Shown in pieces: positions 41,742-49,899 of a DNA stretch of 64,000 nucleotides. Below the pieces are notes generated by a model. The model worked only from the letters and a program-made list of their open reading frames with translations. It was not told where the DNA came from and searched no databases. The stretch is taken from assembly GCF_000423925.1 (NCBI RefSeq), contig NZ_AUIX01000002.1, positions 62,001-126,000 on the forward strand, in the 5' to 3' direction. A program made the position numbers and the translations under genes. This stretch comes from Butyrivibrio sp. VCD2006. GTDB taxonomy: Bacteria; Bacillota; Clostridia; Lachnospirales; Lachnospiraceae. The stretch's first letter is position 1. Every line of letters begins with the position of its first letter.

Positions 41742-43037
41742 TCAGCAGTAATTGTTAAACATCATTCCGCTGTATTCACTTGTGATATATGGTGACGGTG
41801 CGTTTTGTCCATGCGGATCCTTGTAATTGAAAATCGGTCTTTCTACATATTTCATAGGATCTACAGATATTTCATCTGCTTTATCAAGCAGGTCCTTTGC
41901 AAACTCTTTAAGTGGAGTGATTGCCTCCTTGGGTGGTCCATCCGTGGATTTATCACGCAGCATACCGGCATTATAGTCGATATGGCCGTCTTCCTTAAGA
42001 GTAATTCCGTAATCATCTATCTTATTAATATGCTTCTCTGCTATAGAAACTGTTTCACCTACGAGCTTGGAACTCTTAAATCCGTCGTTGTGAACGTTGC
42101 TAACACTATCGATGAAATCATTGTAGCCGTTTATCAGTGAACGAACATTTTCTATAAGAGCATCACTCTCGTTTTCAATACTGATAGTTACGGGATTATC
42201 AGGTTCTGTAGCGGCTCGTAGCGTAATGTCAAATTCATTTCCTACTGTAAATCTGTTGGAAGAGGAGTTGTGCTCTGTTCCATTCAGATAGAAGTGTGCA
42301 TTTTTGGGTTCCTGCGCTATAAGGTTAAGTCCAAAATAGGAAACGCTTTGAGGGTTCTCTGATGTAGGAGACTCACTTATTTCAAATCTGTGGGTCTGTC
42401 CGGGTTTTGTTCCCGTATCACTTGATCCAATGATTAGTGTACTTCTTCCGTCTGCATCTTCCTGCATTCCGGCTATGAGGCCGATTCCTGCTTTATTAAT
42501 AAGGCGGGATAACTTGGCCTGAACATCATGATTTGTATTACCCTCTCTGATACTGTATTGGAATTCATAATCATGACCGTTAATTCCTACATTAAATGCA
42601 TAACTTCCTTTAGGAAGAGATACTTCTTCGTCGGGTGCAAGAAAATGTCCGGCATTGATTTGACTTATTGCCAGATTATCAACTGCTATGGTAAACTCAG
42701 ATGTGTTTCCCGAGCCTTTTCCTACATATTCTACTGAGATTTTATCGGGATCTGATGAAACAGCGGATTTTTTGCTGAGAGCAGAATCTTCTTCACCGTT
42801 TACTGCTTCGAGCTGACTGCGAAGTGTGCGGGCATGCTCTTTAATACCCACGGCCTCAGCCTGGGCATTATCATCCTGCTTTAAAACATGAAGAGGGGAT
42901 TCTTTATTGATCTTAGCGATAGATTTGTAGACATTTTGCAGTTCGCTTTTTTTATGCTTGTCTACATGTGCATTTTCTTTTGCGACGTATGTTGATGCGA
43001 AATGATTATAAGCTTCATTGATGCTAATGCCTGCCAT
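41742..43037 (-). CDS. FliD-like (flagellar hook-associated protein 2-like) protein
   Basis: Protein of 431 aa with AAGGAGGGG eight bases before the ATG at 43037; frame further upstream is rejected for lack of a site. It begins MAGISINEAYNHFAST with no signal peptide. The C-terminal half resembles FliD: FTVGNEFDITLRA, then PVTISIENESDALIENVRSLINGYNDFIDSV, where the family has 'Txx.D...I...V..YN.LI', and ITLKEDGHIDYN for the closing 'G...L..DG.L..D'. The N-terminal 80 residues are helical and polar. It stands alone, away from other flagellar genes, and is shorter than and quite diverged from true cap proteins. A filament cap or export role is inferred, not shown. Confidence 0.6.
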   Translation of the reverse strand: MAGISINEAYNHFASTYVAKENAHVDKHKKSELQNVYKSIAKINKESPLHVLKQDDNAQAEAVGIKEHARTLRSQLEAVNGEEDSALSKKSAVSSDPDKISVEYVGKGSGNTSEFTIAVDNLAISQINAGHFLAPDEEVSLPKGSYAFNVGINGHDYEFQYSIREGNTNHDVQAKLSRLINKAGIGLIAGMQEDADGRSTLIIGSSDTGTKPGQTHRFEISESPTSENPQSVSYFGLNLIAQEPKNAHFYLNGTEHNSSSNRFTVGNEFDITLRAATEPDNPVTISIENESDALIENVRSLINGYNDFIDSVSNVHNDGFKSSKLVGETVSIAEKHINKIDDYGITLKEDGHIDYNAGMLRDKSTDGPPKEAITPLKEFAKDLLDKADEISVDPMKYVERPIFNYKDPHGQNAPSPYITSEYSGMMFNNYC

Positions 43038-43135
43038 GTTGCCCCTCCTTTCTTCCTTGATGTCGTGCGAGTGCTCCTGCCATTCCTTTGGCAACCGACA
43101 CGAGGGCATACAAAGACATGTTTTATTACCTTAAC

Positions 43136-43163
43136 ATTATCATTTACAAGTCAAGAGCGTCAA
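43136..43163 (-). promoter_or_regulatory. Possible promoter of the FliD-like gene
   Basis: Read on the - strand, TTGACG (43163-43158), 16 bases, GATAAT (43141-43136), about 100 bases before the start codon. It looks like sigma-A, not the flagellar sigma-28 type. Confidence 0.4.
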
Positions 43164-43204
43164 TTAAATAAGTATAAACATATTATTAAATGTGAAGAAA
43201 AATC

Positions 43205-43233
43205 TTGACGTAGAAATTGACCTATGCTATATT
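43205..43233 (+). promoter_or_regulatory. Promoter of rpmG-secE-nusG
   Basis: TTGACG (43205-43210), 17 bases, TATATT (43228-43233), 87 bases before rpmG. Confidence 0.7.
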
Positions 43234-43319
43234 ATACAAGCGACAGAAATTTTAGGTCTTTTTTTTATGCCTTAAAACAGGCGGTAAACCTTATAGAACA
43301 ACGCACGGAGGAATGAACA

Positions 43320-43469
43320 ATGCGTACAAGAATCACACTTGCTTGCACAGAGTGCAAGAACCGTAACTATGACACAACAAAGGATAAGAAGACACATCCT
43401 GACAGAATGGAAATCAAGAAGTACTGCCCTTTCTGCAAGAAGCACACACCGCACAAGGAGACAAAGTAA
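43320..43469 (+). CDS. rpmG: 50S ribosomal protein L33
   Basis: A 49-residue zinc-ribbon protein beginning [17 protein letters not shown] and continuing to [17 protein letters not shown], with two CxxC pairs that identify the zinc-binding form of L33. GGAGG is eight bases before the ATG. It heads the usual rpmG-secE-nusG cluster. Confidence 0.97.
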   Translation: MRTRITLACTECKNRNYDTTKDKKTHPDRMEIKKYCPFCKKHTPHKETK

Positions 43470-43521
43470 TCCTATTATAATAGGTAGATGATGTCCTTGA
43501 GTTGAAGGGAGTTTAGTTGAT

Positions 43522-43743
43522 ATGAGCGAAAATAATGCTGCAAAGAAAGCACAGGAAAGCAAATTATCCGCATTTATCACAGGGGTTAAGGCTGAGTTCA
43601 ATAAGATCAAGTGGCCTTCCAGAGAAGATATTTACAAGCAGACAACTGCTGTGGTTATCATTTCTGTTATTGTTGGTGCGATTATTGCTGTGTTTGACTA
43701 TGCTTTTGGTTATTTAGTTAACTTCATCACCAAGATTGGATAA
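43522..43743 (+). CDS. secE: Preprotein translocase subunit SecE
   Basis: Small subunit (73 aa) of the SecYEG channel. It has a charged N-terminal amphipathic part with GVKAEFNKIKWPSREDIYKQT, the conserved cytoplasmic motif, and a single transmembrane helix over about residues 46-70. GAAGGGAG precedes the ATG. nusG follows after nine bases. Confidence 0.96.
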   Translation: MSENNAAKKAQESKLSAFITGVKAEFNKIKWPSREDIYKQTTAVVIISVIVGAIIAVFDYAFGYLVNFITKIG

Positions 43744-43752
43744 AGGAGTGTT

Positions 43753-44427
43753 ATGGCAGAAGAGATGCAGAATGAAAATGAACTCGATCTGACTATGGGC
43801 GCTGCTGAAGAGAGCAACAACGAAGTCGCTGAAGCTGATACTGAGGCTACAGAGACTGTAGATGTGGCTGCTCAGAGTAGTGAGGAATCCACAGAGGCTC
43901 CTATACATGAGAATGCCCATTGGTATGTTGTACATACATATTCAGGCTATGAGATGAAGGTAAAGGCAAACCTTGAGAAGACAATAGAGAACCGTCATCT
44001 GGAAAATCAGATTTTTGAAGTTCGTGTACCGCTTCAGGATGTAGTAGAAATGAAGAATGGTGCGCGTAAGACAGTAAGTCGCAAAATGTTTCCCGGTTAT
44101 GTCCTTGTAAACATGGATATGAACGATGAGACATGGTATGTAGTACGTAATACCAGAGGTGTTACGGGCTTCGTTGGACCGGGGAGTAAGCCGGTACCGC
44201 TGTCAGATGCAGAGATTAAGCCTCTTGGAATCAAGACAGAGAATATGACTGTAGATTTCGCAGTAGGCGACGAAATAGCTGTTGTTGCCGGTGTATGGAA
44301 CGGTACAGTAGGTATTGTTCAGCGTATGGACTTTGGTAAGCAGAGTGCAACTATCAATGTAAATCTCTTTGGTAGAGAGACACCTGTTGAGATAGGATTC
44401 TCAGAAGTTCGTAAGGTAACAAGCTGA
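43753..44427 (+). CDS. nusG: Transcription antitermination protein NusG, with acidic N-terminal extension
   Basis: NusG (224 aa) links RNA polymerase to ribosome or Rho. The NGN domain begins near residue 55 (AHWYVVHTYSGYEMKVKANL, RKMFPGYVLVNM) and the KOW domain near 174 (VGDEIAVVAGVWNGTVG). Before it lies an unusual stretch of about 54 residues very rich in Glu, Ala, Thr and Asp, where most NusGs have almost nothing. AAGGAG precedes the ATG at 43753, and no alternative start is as well placed downstream of the acid stretch. rplK follows. Confidence 0.96.
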   Translation: MAEEMQNENELDLTMGAAEESNNEVAEADTEATETVDVAAQSSEESTEAPIHENAHWYVVHTYSGYEMKVKANLEKTIENRHLENQIFEVRVPLQDVVEMKNGARKTVSRKMFPGYVLVNMDMNDETWYVVRNTRGVTGFVGPGSKPVPLSDAEIKPLGIKTENMTVDFAVGDEIAVVAGVWNGTVGIVQRMDFGKQSATINVNLFGRETPVEIGFSEVRKVTS

Positions 44428-44437
44428 TTATTTGTGC

Positions 44438-44466
44438 TTGCACAATATAAATTTGTTAGGTATATC
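44438..44466 (+). promoter_or_regulatory. Possible promoter of rplK-rplA
   Basis: TTGCAC (44438-44443), 17 bases, TATATC (44461-44466). The resulting leader of about 110 bases holds a hairpin, GCGTTCC/GGAATGC around TATA at 44536-44553, just before the ribosome binding site. Autogenous control by L1 is known in other bacteria, but the specific L1 site is not shown here. Confidence 0.45.
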
Positions 44467-44585
44467 GTAGATTTATCTACTATATATAGATGGGTTGGAA
44501 TTAGGATATTTCAATTCATGGGAACTGGAGTGGGAGCGTTCCTATAGGAATGCGCCTGACCACATTATTTCTAGGAGGTGCCATT

Positions 44586-45011
44586 ATGGCAAAGAAAGTC
44601 GAAGGATACATTAAGTTACAGATCCAGGCTGGTAAAGCAACACCAGCACCCCCGGTTGGACCGGCACTTGGTCAGCATGGTGTAAACATCGTTGAATTCA
44701 CAAAGCAGTTCAACGCTAAGACAGCTGACAAGGGTGATGTCATCATTCCTGTTGTCATCACAGTTTATGCAGACAGAAGTTTCACATTCATCACAAAGAC
44801 TCCGCCTGCAGCAGTTCTTATCAAGAAGGCTTGCAACATTCAGAAGGGTTCTGGTGTTCCGAACAAGAACAAGGTTGCAACAATTTCTAAGGATAAGATC
44901 AGAGAAATTGCAGAGACAAAGATGCCTGACCTGAATGCAGTAGATATCGAAGGTGCTATGAGCATGATCGCTGGTACTGCACGCAGCATGGGTGTTGTAG
45001 TAGAAGACTGA
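44586..45011 (+). CDS. rplK: 50S ribosomal protein L11
   Basis: L11 (141 aa) forms the GTPase-associated centre. The ATG at 44586 follows AGGAGGTGCC; 12 codons of open frame upstream are not coding. [20 protein letters not shown] and [17 protein letters not shown] are canonical, and the C-terminal RNA-binding domain ends [12 protein letters not shown]. Confidence 0.98.
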   Translation: MAKKVEGYIKLQIQAGKATPAPPVGPALGQHGVNIVEFTKQFNAKTADKGDVIIPVVITVYADRSFTFITKTPPAAVLIKKACNIQKGSGVPNKNKVATISKDKIREIAETKMPDLNAVDIEGAMSMIAGTARSMGVVVED

Positions 45012-45025
45012 CGGAGGGCTAAGAG

Positions 45026-45715
45026 ATGAAACACGGAAAGAAGTATGTTGAAGCTGCTAAGCTCATTGATAGAGCACAGCAGTATGAAGCTGCAGAAGCA
45101 ATCTCTTTAGTAAAGAAGTCTGCTACTGCAAAATTTGATGAGACTGTTGAAGTACACATTCGTACAAGTTGCGACGGTCGTCATGCGGATCAGCAGATCC
45201 GTGGTGCGGTTGTTCTTCCGCACGGAACAGGTAAGACTGTAAAGGTTCTTGTATTTGCAAAGGGAACAAAGCTTGACGAGGCACAGGCTGCTGGCGCTGA
45301 CCACGTAGGTGGCGAGGAGCTTATTCCTAAGATCCAGAACGAAGGATGGCTTGATTTTGACGTTGTAGTTGCTACACCTGACATGATGGGTGTTGTAGGA
45401 CGTCTTGGTAAGGTTCTTGGACCTAAGGGTCTTATGCCTAACCCGAAGGCTGGTACAGTAACAATGGACGTTACTAAGGCTATCAACGATATCAAGGCTG
45501 GTAAGATTGAGTACCGTCTTGACAAGGCTAACATCATCCACTGCCCTATCGGAAAGGCATCTTTCTCAGAGGATCAGCTTGAGCAGAACTTCACAGCTCT
45601 TATGGATGCTATCGTTAAGGCTAAGCCTTCAACTGTTAAGGGTCAGTACCTTAAGAGCATCTCACTTGCTACAACAATGGGCCCTGGTGTCAAGGTTGTA
45701 TCAAACAGATATTAA
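45026..45715 (+). CDS. rplA: 50S ribosomal protein L1
   Basis: L1 (229 aa) builds the mobile stalk at the E site and often represses its own operon. [39 protein letters not shown] and [19 protein letters not shown] are typical. ACGGAGGG precedes the ATG. A terminator follows; rplJ does not, in contrast to the usual order. Confidence 0.98.
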   Translation: MKHGKKYVEAAKLIDRAQQYEAAEAISLVKKSATAKFDETVEVHIRTSCDGRHADQQIRGAVVLPHGTGKTVKVLVFAKGTKLDEAQAAGADHVGGEELIPKIQNEGWLDFDVVVATPDMMGVVGRLGKVLGPKGLMPNPKAGTVTMDVTKAINDIKAGKIEYRLDKANIIHCPIGKASFSEDQLEQNFTALMDAIVKAKPSTVKGQYLKSISLATTMGPGVKVVSNRY

Positions 45716-45740
45716 TTTAAATATCAATATGATGTTATTA

Positions 45741-45774
45741 AAAGCACAAAATCGCAAGATTTTGTGCTTTTTTT
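45741..45774 (+). terminator. Terminator after rplA
   Basis: AAAGCACAAAATC pairs perfectly with GATTTTGTGCTTT (13 bp) around GCAA, followed by TTTT. Confidence 0.93.
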
Positions 45775-45809
45775 CTGCTTTTTAAACTTAAATGTGATAT
45801 TCTATAAAC

Positions 45810-45841
45810 GAGGTGACTAGGCGGAAATAGGTTCTTTCCGC
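45810..45841 (+). promoter_or_regulatory. Structured ribosome binding site spacer before the CapA-like gene
   Basis: GAGGTG (45810-45815) is followed by a perfect 7-bp hairpin GCGGAAA/TTTCCGC (45821-45827 and 45835-45841). If folded, the effective distance to the ATG at 45850 falls from 34 to about 13 bases. Confidence 0.35.
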
Positions 45842-45849
45842 ATTAAATT

Positions 45850-47265
45850 ATGAAAAAAGAGCAGTATGATAGTAATAATAAAGGATTCTTTTCAGGTGTA
45901 AACAAAGCTGTAATAGCTTTTGTCTGCACTTTTCTTATAACTGTTTCTGTTGGAGCAGTTATACTTCTCGGGGTACAGTCGAGGAATGCTTCTCATGATG
46001 AAGTTGAAAATAATCAGGTTTCACAGGAAGAACAAGTCTCATCCAGGCTTCCGTTTTCAGAAAAAAATCCGGATTCAATCGGTGATACTTCAAGTCTGAT
46101 CAGTTCTTCAGAAGAGGCCGGAGGTGATACAGATAGTTCCGACGCTGAAATGACAGGTGAGGAACAGGCGGAAGCTACCGAAGAAGACGCTGATGGTGCA
46201 GATAGTGAAGAAGCCGATGTGGATGCAAGTGAAGAAGGCGAGAGCGTCGAAGAAAGCGGTGAAACATATATATCCGGTGCAAATTGGGAATATAGTATCA
46301 CGCCTGCCAGTGGTGATCATGTTTCTCTTGCGTTTGCGGGGGACATTCTGTTTGACCCGGGCTATGCAATAATGAATAAAATACGCCAGAACGGCGGAGG
46401 AATAGAGGGAGTTATTGGCGGAAGTCTTCTTTCATATATGAGAGATGCTGACATTATGGTTGTTAATAATGAGTTCCCTTACTCTAACAGAGGAACTCCG
46501 ACTGAGGGTAAAACCTTTACCTTTAGAGCTGATCCGTCATCCGCTGCACTTCTTAATCAGATGGGAGTAGATGTTGCAACCCTTGCCAATAATCACGCTT
46601 ATGACCACGGAGAGGTGGCTCTTCTTGATACATTAACTGCAATTGATAGTGTAGGAGTGGCCAGAATCGGAGCAGGAACCAATATCGAAGAAGCGTCTCA
46701 TCCGGTTTACTATACGGCTGATAATGGGATAAAAATAGCGATTATAGCAGCAACAGAGATAGAGAGACTTGATAACCCCGATACCAAAGGGGCAACAGAT
46801 ACATCTCCCGGAGTTTTCAGATGTCTCGATATAACCAGATTACTCAGCAGAATAAGAGAGGCGAAGGCAACTGGGGCATATGTAATTGTATGTATCCACT
46901 GGGGAACAGAGAATGATGAGTCAATAGACTGGTGGCAGCAGAAACAGGGAGCTGAGATTGCTGATGCAGGTGCAGATTTGATCGTAGGTGCGCATCCACA
47001 TATACTTCAGAAAATCGGCTACGTCAACGGCGTTCCTGTAATATATAGCTTGGGGAATTTTCTCTTTAACTCTAAGGATCTTGATACAGGTCTTTTGAGG
47101 GTGAATATTTATACTGATGGTCATACAGGGCTCCAGTTTATTCCATGCGTCCAGAGCGGCTGCACAGTATCTGAGGCAACAGGTGAACGTAAGGCATCGA
47201 TACTTAATCATATGCGAGCCATGTCTGATGGAATAAGTATTGATGATGAGGGAAATGTTCAGTGA
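45850..47265 (+). CDS. CapA-like metallophosphatase, membrane anchored
   Basis: Protein of 471 aa of the PgsA/CapA family, linked elsewhere to polyglutamate or capsule assembly. One transmembrane helix (about 19-43) is followed by a very acidic Ser/Glu/Asp linker to about residue 140. The calcineurin-like fold then has FAGDILFD near 162, NNEFPYS near 203, LANNHAYDHG near 246, IVCIHWGTEND near 345 and GAHPHILQ near 380, the usual metal-binding set. The active domain should lie outside the cell. No GAGGAG site abuts the ATG; GAGGTGA lies 34 bases upstream beyond a GCGGAAA/TTTCCGC hairpin (45821-45841). There are no other capsule genes next to it, so the polymer is unknown. Confidence 0.87.
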   Translation: MKKEQYDSNNKGFFSGVNKAVIAFVCTFLITVSVGAVILLGVQSRNASHDEVENNQVSQEEQVSSRLPFSEKNPDSIGDTSSLISSSEEAGGDTDSSDAEMTGEEQAEATEEDADGADSEEADVDASEEGESVEESGETYISGANWEYSITPASGDHVSLAFAGDILFDPGYAIMNKIRQNGGGIEGVIGGSLLSYMRDADIMVVNNEFPYSNRGTPTEGKTFTFRADPSSAALLNQMGVDVATLANNHAYDHGEVALLDTLTAIDSVGVARIGAGTNIEEASHPVYYTADNGIKIAIIAATEIERLDNPDTKGATDTSPGVFRCLDITRLLSRIREAKATGAYVIVCIHWGTENDESIDWWQQKQGAEIADAGADLIVGAHPHILQKIGYVNGVPVIYSLGNFLFNSKDLDTGLLRVNIYTDGHTGLQFIPCVQSGCTVSEATGERKASILNHMRAMSDGISIDDEGNVQ

Positions 47266-47277
47266 ATATCATATTTA

Positions 47278-47306
47278 TTGACACTATTGCGCTTTTTAAG
47301 TAATAT
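47278..47306 (+). promoter_or_regulatory. Promoter of the second glycosyltransferase gene
   Basis: TTGACA (47278-47283), 17 bases, TAATAT (47301-47306), leaving a leader of about 135 bases. Confidence 0.65.
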
Positions 47307-47448
47307 ATAAGTGACTAATTGTCGGTTTTTCGATGATTATTCATATATGAGTTATATGGTAAGTTGCAATTTTTCATGATTACTATATAAAAGATGATTT
47401 GGCGATAACTTTATAGTGGGATAGAAAAGAAATGATGAGGGGTTTTCT

Positions 47449-48477
47449 ATGGTTACAGTAAGTTTATGCATGATCGTTAAGAATGAAGAAGACAAGCTGG
47501 CAACATGTCTTGATTGTGTTAAGGACCTGGTAGACGAAATGATAATTGTAGATACAGGGTCTACAGACAAGACTATTGAAATTGCCAAATCATATGGTGC
47601 AAAGGTATTTAACTTTGAATGGACCGGAAGCTTTTCGGATGCCAGAAACTATTCCTTTGAGCAGGCAACCTGTGATTTTATCTATTCGGCGGATGCAGAC
47701 GAGACGATAGATGAAGAGAATCAGGAGCGGTTCAGGCAATTAAAAGAGGATATTGATGAGCTGAATATCGACGTAGTTCAGATGTATTATTGCAATCAGC
47801 TTAGTCATAATACCGTTTATAATTATGACCGTGAATTAAGGCCCAAGCTTTTCAGAAGAATCCGCAAGTATGTATGGCATGATCCGATTCATGAGATGAT
47901 CAATCTGGATTCTACTATCTGCAACAGTGAAGTTGAAATAATGCATAATCCTACGGAGGATCACGGAGAAAGAGATCTGTCAGCTTTTAGAAGAGCCATC
48001 AGAGAGGGTGAGTACATCAGTAAGCGCCTGCATAATATGTATGCCAGAGAGCTTTTCATGGTTGGAACGGATGAGGATTTCATGCTGGCGAAGGAGTTCT
48101 TCGAGGAGTCCATAGAGGATAATGGTAGAGATCTTGATCAGATCAAGGAAGCAGCCTGTGTGCTTGCACATGTAGCGGTTATAGATGGAAAGACTGAGGA
48201 AATTTTAAAGTATTCCCTTAAGGACCTGACTACTATTCCTTCAAGTGAGATGTGCTTTGAACTGGGTAACTATTATAGGAACAAGGGCGATCTTGTTGAG
48301 GCGATTGTCTGGTACTATAATGCGGCATATGAGACTACTCCTATTTTGGATATCCATAGAGGCGGTGATATGCCACTTCATAAGATATCGGAATGTTATC
48401 GTGAGATGGGCAATCTGGAGCAGGCTGAGGATTATGAAAATGAAGCTAACCACTGGGTAGTTCCGGACCCTAACTGA
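47449..48477 (+). CDS. Family 2 glycosyltransferase with TPR-like C-terminus
   Basis: Protein of 342 aa. The N-terminal GT2 domain has SLCMIVKNEEDKLATCLD, MIIVDTGSTDKTIEIA and SADADE (the DxD-type metal site near residue 84), then YVWHDPIHEMI. This is the pattern of the 'SPBc2/tetratricopeptide glycosyltransferase' group that starts MIVKNEE. Residues 190-335 form helical repeats (FFEESIEDNGRDLDQ, CFELGNYYRNKGDLVEAI) consistent with TPRs. No membrane segment is seen, so it is cytoplasmic. GAGGGG precedes the ATG. It has its own promoter and terminators. Acceptor and sugar are unknown. Confidence 0.85.
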   Translation: MVTVSLCMIVKNEEDKLATCLDCVKDLVDEMIIVDTGSTDKTIEIAKSYGAKVFNFEWTGSFSDARNYSFEQATCDFIYSADADETIDEENQERFRQLKEDIDELNIDVVQMYYCNQLSHNTVYNYDRELRPKLFRRIRKYVWHDPIHEMINLDSTICNSEVEIMHNPTEDHGERDLSAFRRAIREGEYISKRLHNMYARELFMVGTDEDFMLAKEFFEESIEDNGRDLDQIKEAACVLAHVAVIDGKTEEILKYSLKDLTTIPSSEMCFELGNYYRNKGDLVEAIVWYYNAAYETTPILDIHRGGDMPLHKISECYREMGNLEQAEDYENEANHWVVPDPN

Positions 48478-48485
48478 GAATATGT

Positions 48486-48513
48486 GCCATGAGATGAAGC
48501 TTCATCTCATGGC
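48486..48513. terminator. 28-bp perfect palindrome after the glycosyltransferase gene
   Basis: GCCATGAGATGAAG is followed directly by its reverse complement. Only TTCTAAAA follows, so termination would be weak. A second hairpin with a better U-run lies at 48553-48580. Confidence 0.55.
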
Positions 48514-48552
48514 TTCTAAAACTATCAATTATTGGTAAGCAATACGAATGAG

Positions 48553-48580
48553 GCTGCTGCAAGACGGCAGCTTTTATTTG
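48553..48580 (+). terminator. Terminator before the lipoprotein gene
   Basis: GCTGCTG pairs with CGGCAGC (one wobble) around CAAGA, followed by TTTTATTTG. Confidence 0.7.
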
Positions 48581-48603
48581 TGTAAGCCAGGAAAGTGTTG
48601 TTA

Positions 48604-49737
48604 ATGAGTAATAATAGAGCGACCAGGAATAATTACATAAAAAGAAAACTTCATAAGGCATTGTCTATGCTGTCAATGACTCTTATTGCGAGTGTATTAG
48701 TATTTGGAACTGCCGGATGCGGCATTAAAAATGGCGCGGGAGACGGAAATTCAGATGGGAGTAATTCTAAGAACTCCATATCTGGAACAAATGACACGGT
48801 GCAGGATTTTCATCCCGAGGACGGTTTCATCAGAGAGTCTGAGGATATAACCGCCAGCGGTGAAGGGAATATTCTAAACACCGAGTTTTCCCTAAGTGTA
48901 CCAACATACGTCACAGAAATAGACGGTATGTGGTTTATTGTTGATTGTTATCACGATCAGATCATATACAGCGAGAATATGGGAGCACCTCTTAATGAGT
49001 GGAAGGTTCTTACGAAAGATGCCAAGCAGCCGCATACAATTGCCGGAGATGGGGAAGTGATCCTTGTGGATGATACCGAGAACAACAGAGTTCTTGTATT
49101 TGAAAAAAGTGAGCAGGGGTATGTGAACACACAGCTTTTCAGTGATATAGGTAAGAGGCCTCATTACACGGTTTATGATGAGAAGGATAAGGCCTTTTAT
49201 GTCTGGAGCTCGACAACGGGAGAGATGTACATTTTCAGACATGAGACAGGATCTGCAAAAATGTATCTCACGGAGATAAGGGACGCTGGCACAAAGGATA
49301 CATATATAAGGTCATTTTACATGGATGGGGATGAGATTTACTTTGTGTCAGGCATAGGTGCTGATGGTCAGTCATCTGGAATTCTTATCTGCGATAAACA
49401 TACATTTGAGATAAAGGAAAAAATAGATGTTCCGGCAGAGCTTGCCGGAATGGTAGCTTTAAGGAAGGACGGAGGATATTATTATCTGACGATTTCCACA
49501 GATATAACAGGTAATCAGGATGCTGCAACCATGATAAGGACAAAGGATCTGCACAACCTTATAAAAAACGATTATGAGGACGTTTACGCAACTTATTTTG
49601 TAGGTGGTGGAACGCCTTACAATATAACTGAAGTTGATGGGACACTATATCTTACCGAACACCGGGTTCCGGGGCATTCTATTTGGAGTTACAGGATTGA
49701 AAATGACGGGATTGTGGATGTACAGGCTTTATATTGA
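48604..49737 (+). CDS. Lipoprotein of unknown function, possibly beta-propeller
   Basis: Protein of 377 aa, not recognised. The signal part runs to a lipobox near residue 39 (VLVFGTAGC), followed by a Ser/Asn/Gly-rich linker. The rest is beta-rich with repeated segments of about 45 residues that read like propeller blades: MWFIVDCYHDQIIYSENMG, VILVDDTENNRVLVFEKSE, AFYVWSSTTGEMYIFRHE, LYLTEHRVPG. The DDTENNRVLVFE stretch recalls NHL repeats. A solute-binding or scaffold role outside the membrane is inferred. AGGAAAG precedes the ATG at 48604; the frame is open nine bases further up but without a better start. Confidence 0.7.
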   Translation: MSNNRATRNNYIKRKLHKALSMLSMTLIASVLVFGTAGCGIKNGAGDGNSDGSNSKNSISGTNDTVQDFHPEDGFIRESEDITASGEGNILNTEFSLSVPTYVTEIDGMWFIVDCYHDQIIYSENMGAPLNEWKVLTKDAKQPHTIAGDGEVILVDDTENNRVLVFEKSEQGYVNTQLFSDIGKRPHYTVYDEKDKAFYVWSSTTGEMYIFRHETGSAKMYLTEIRDAGTKDTYIRSFYMDGDEIYFVSGIGADGQSSGILICDKHTFEIKEKIDVPAELAGMVALRKDGGYYYLTISTDITGNQDAATMIRTKDLHNLIKNDYEDVYATYFVGGGTPYNITEVDGTLYLTEHRVPGHSIWSYRIENDGIVDVQALY

Positions 49738-49766
49738 GGTTTTCCGTAGTTTATGAATATTAGGGG

Positions 49767-49796
49767 TTGCACTTTAGCACATTAGCGTGATAATAT
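49767..49796 (+). promoter_or_regulatory. Possible promoter of the HisC-like gene
   Basis: TTGCAC (49767-49772) and TAATAT (49791-49796), 18 bases apart, within TGATAATAT. Confidence 0.5.
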
Positions 49797-49899
49797 GTTG
49801 AAGTAATTTGAAAATGACAATGTCCGTCAGAGTGAAATCTGCAGTGCATTGACCTCTGAGAAACAGCGTTTAATAGATGTGAATTATGGAGATAAGAAT

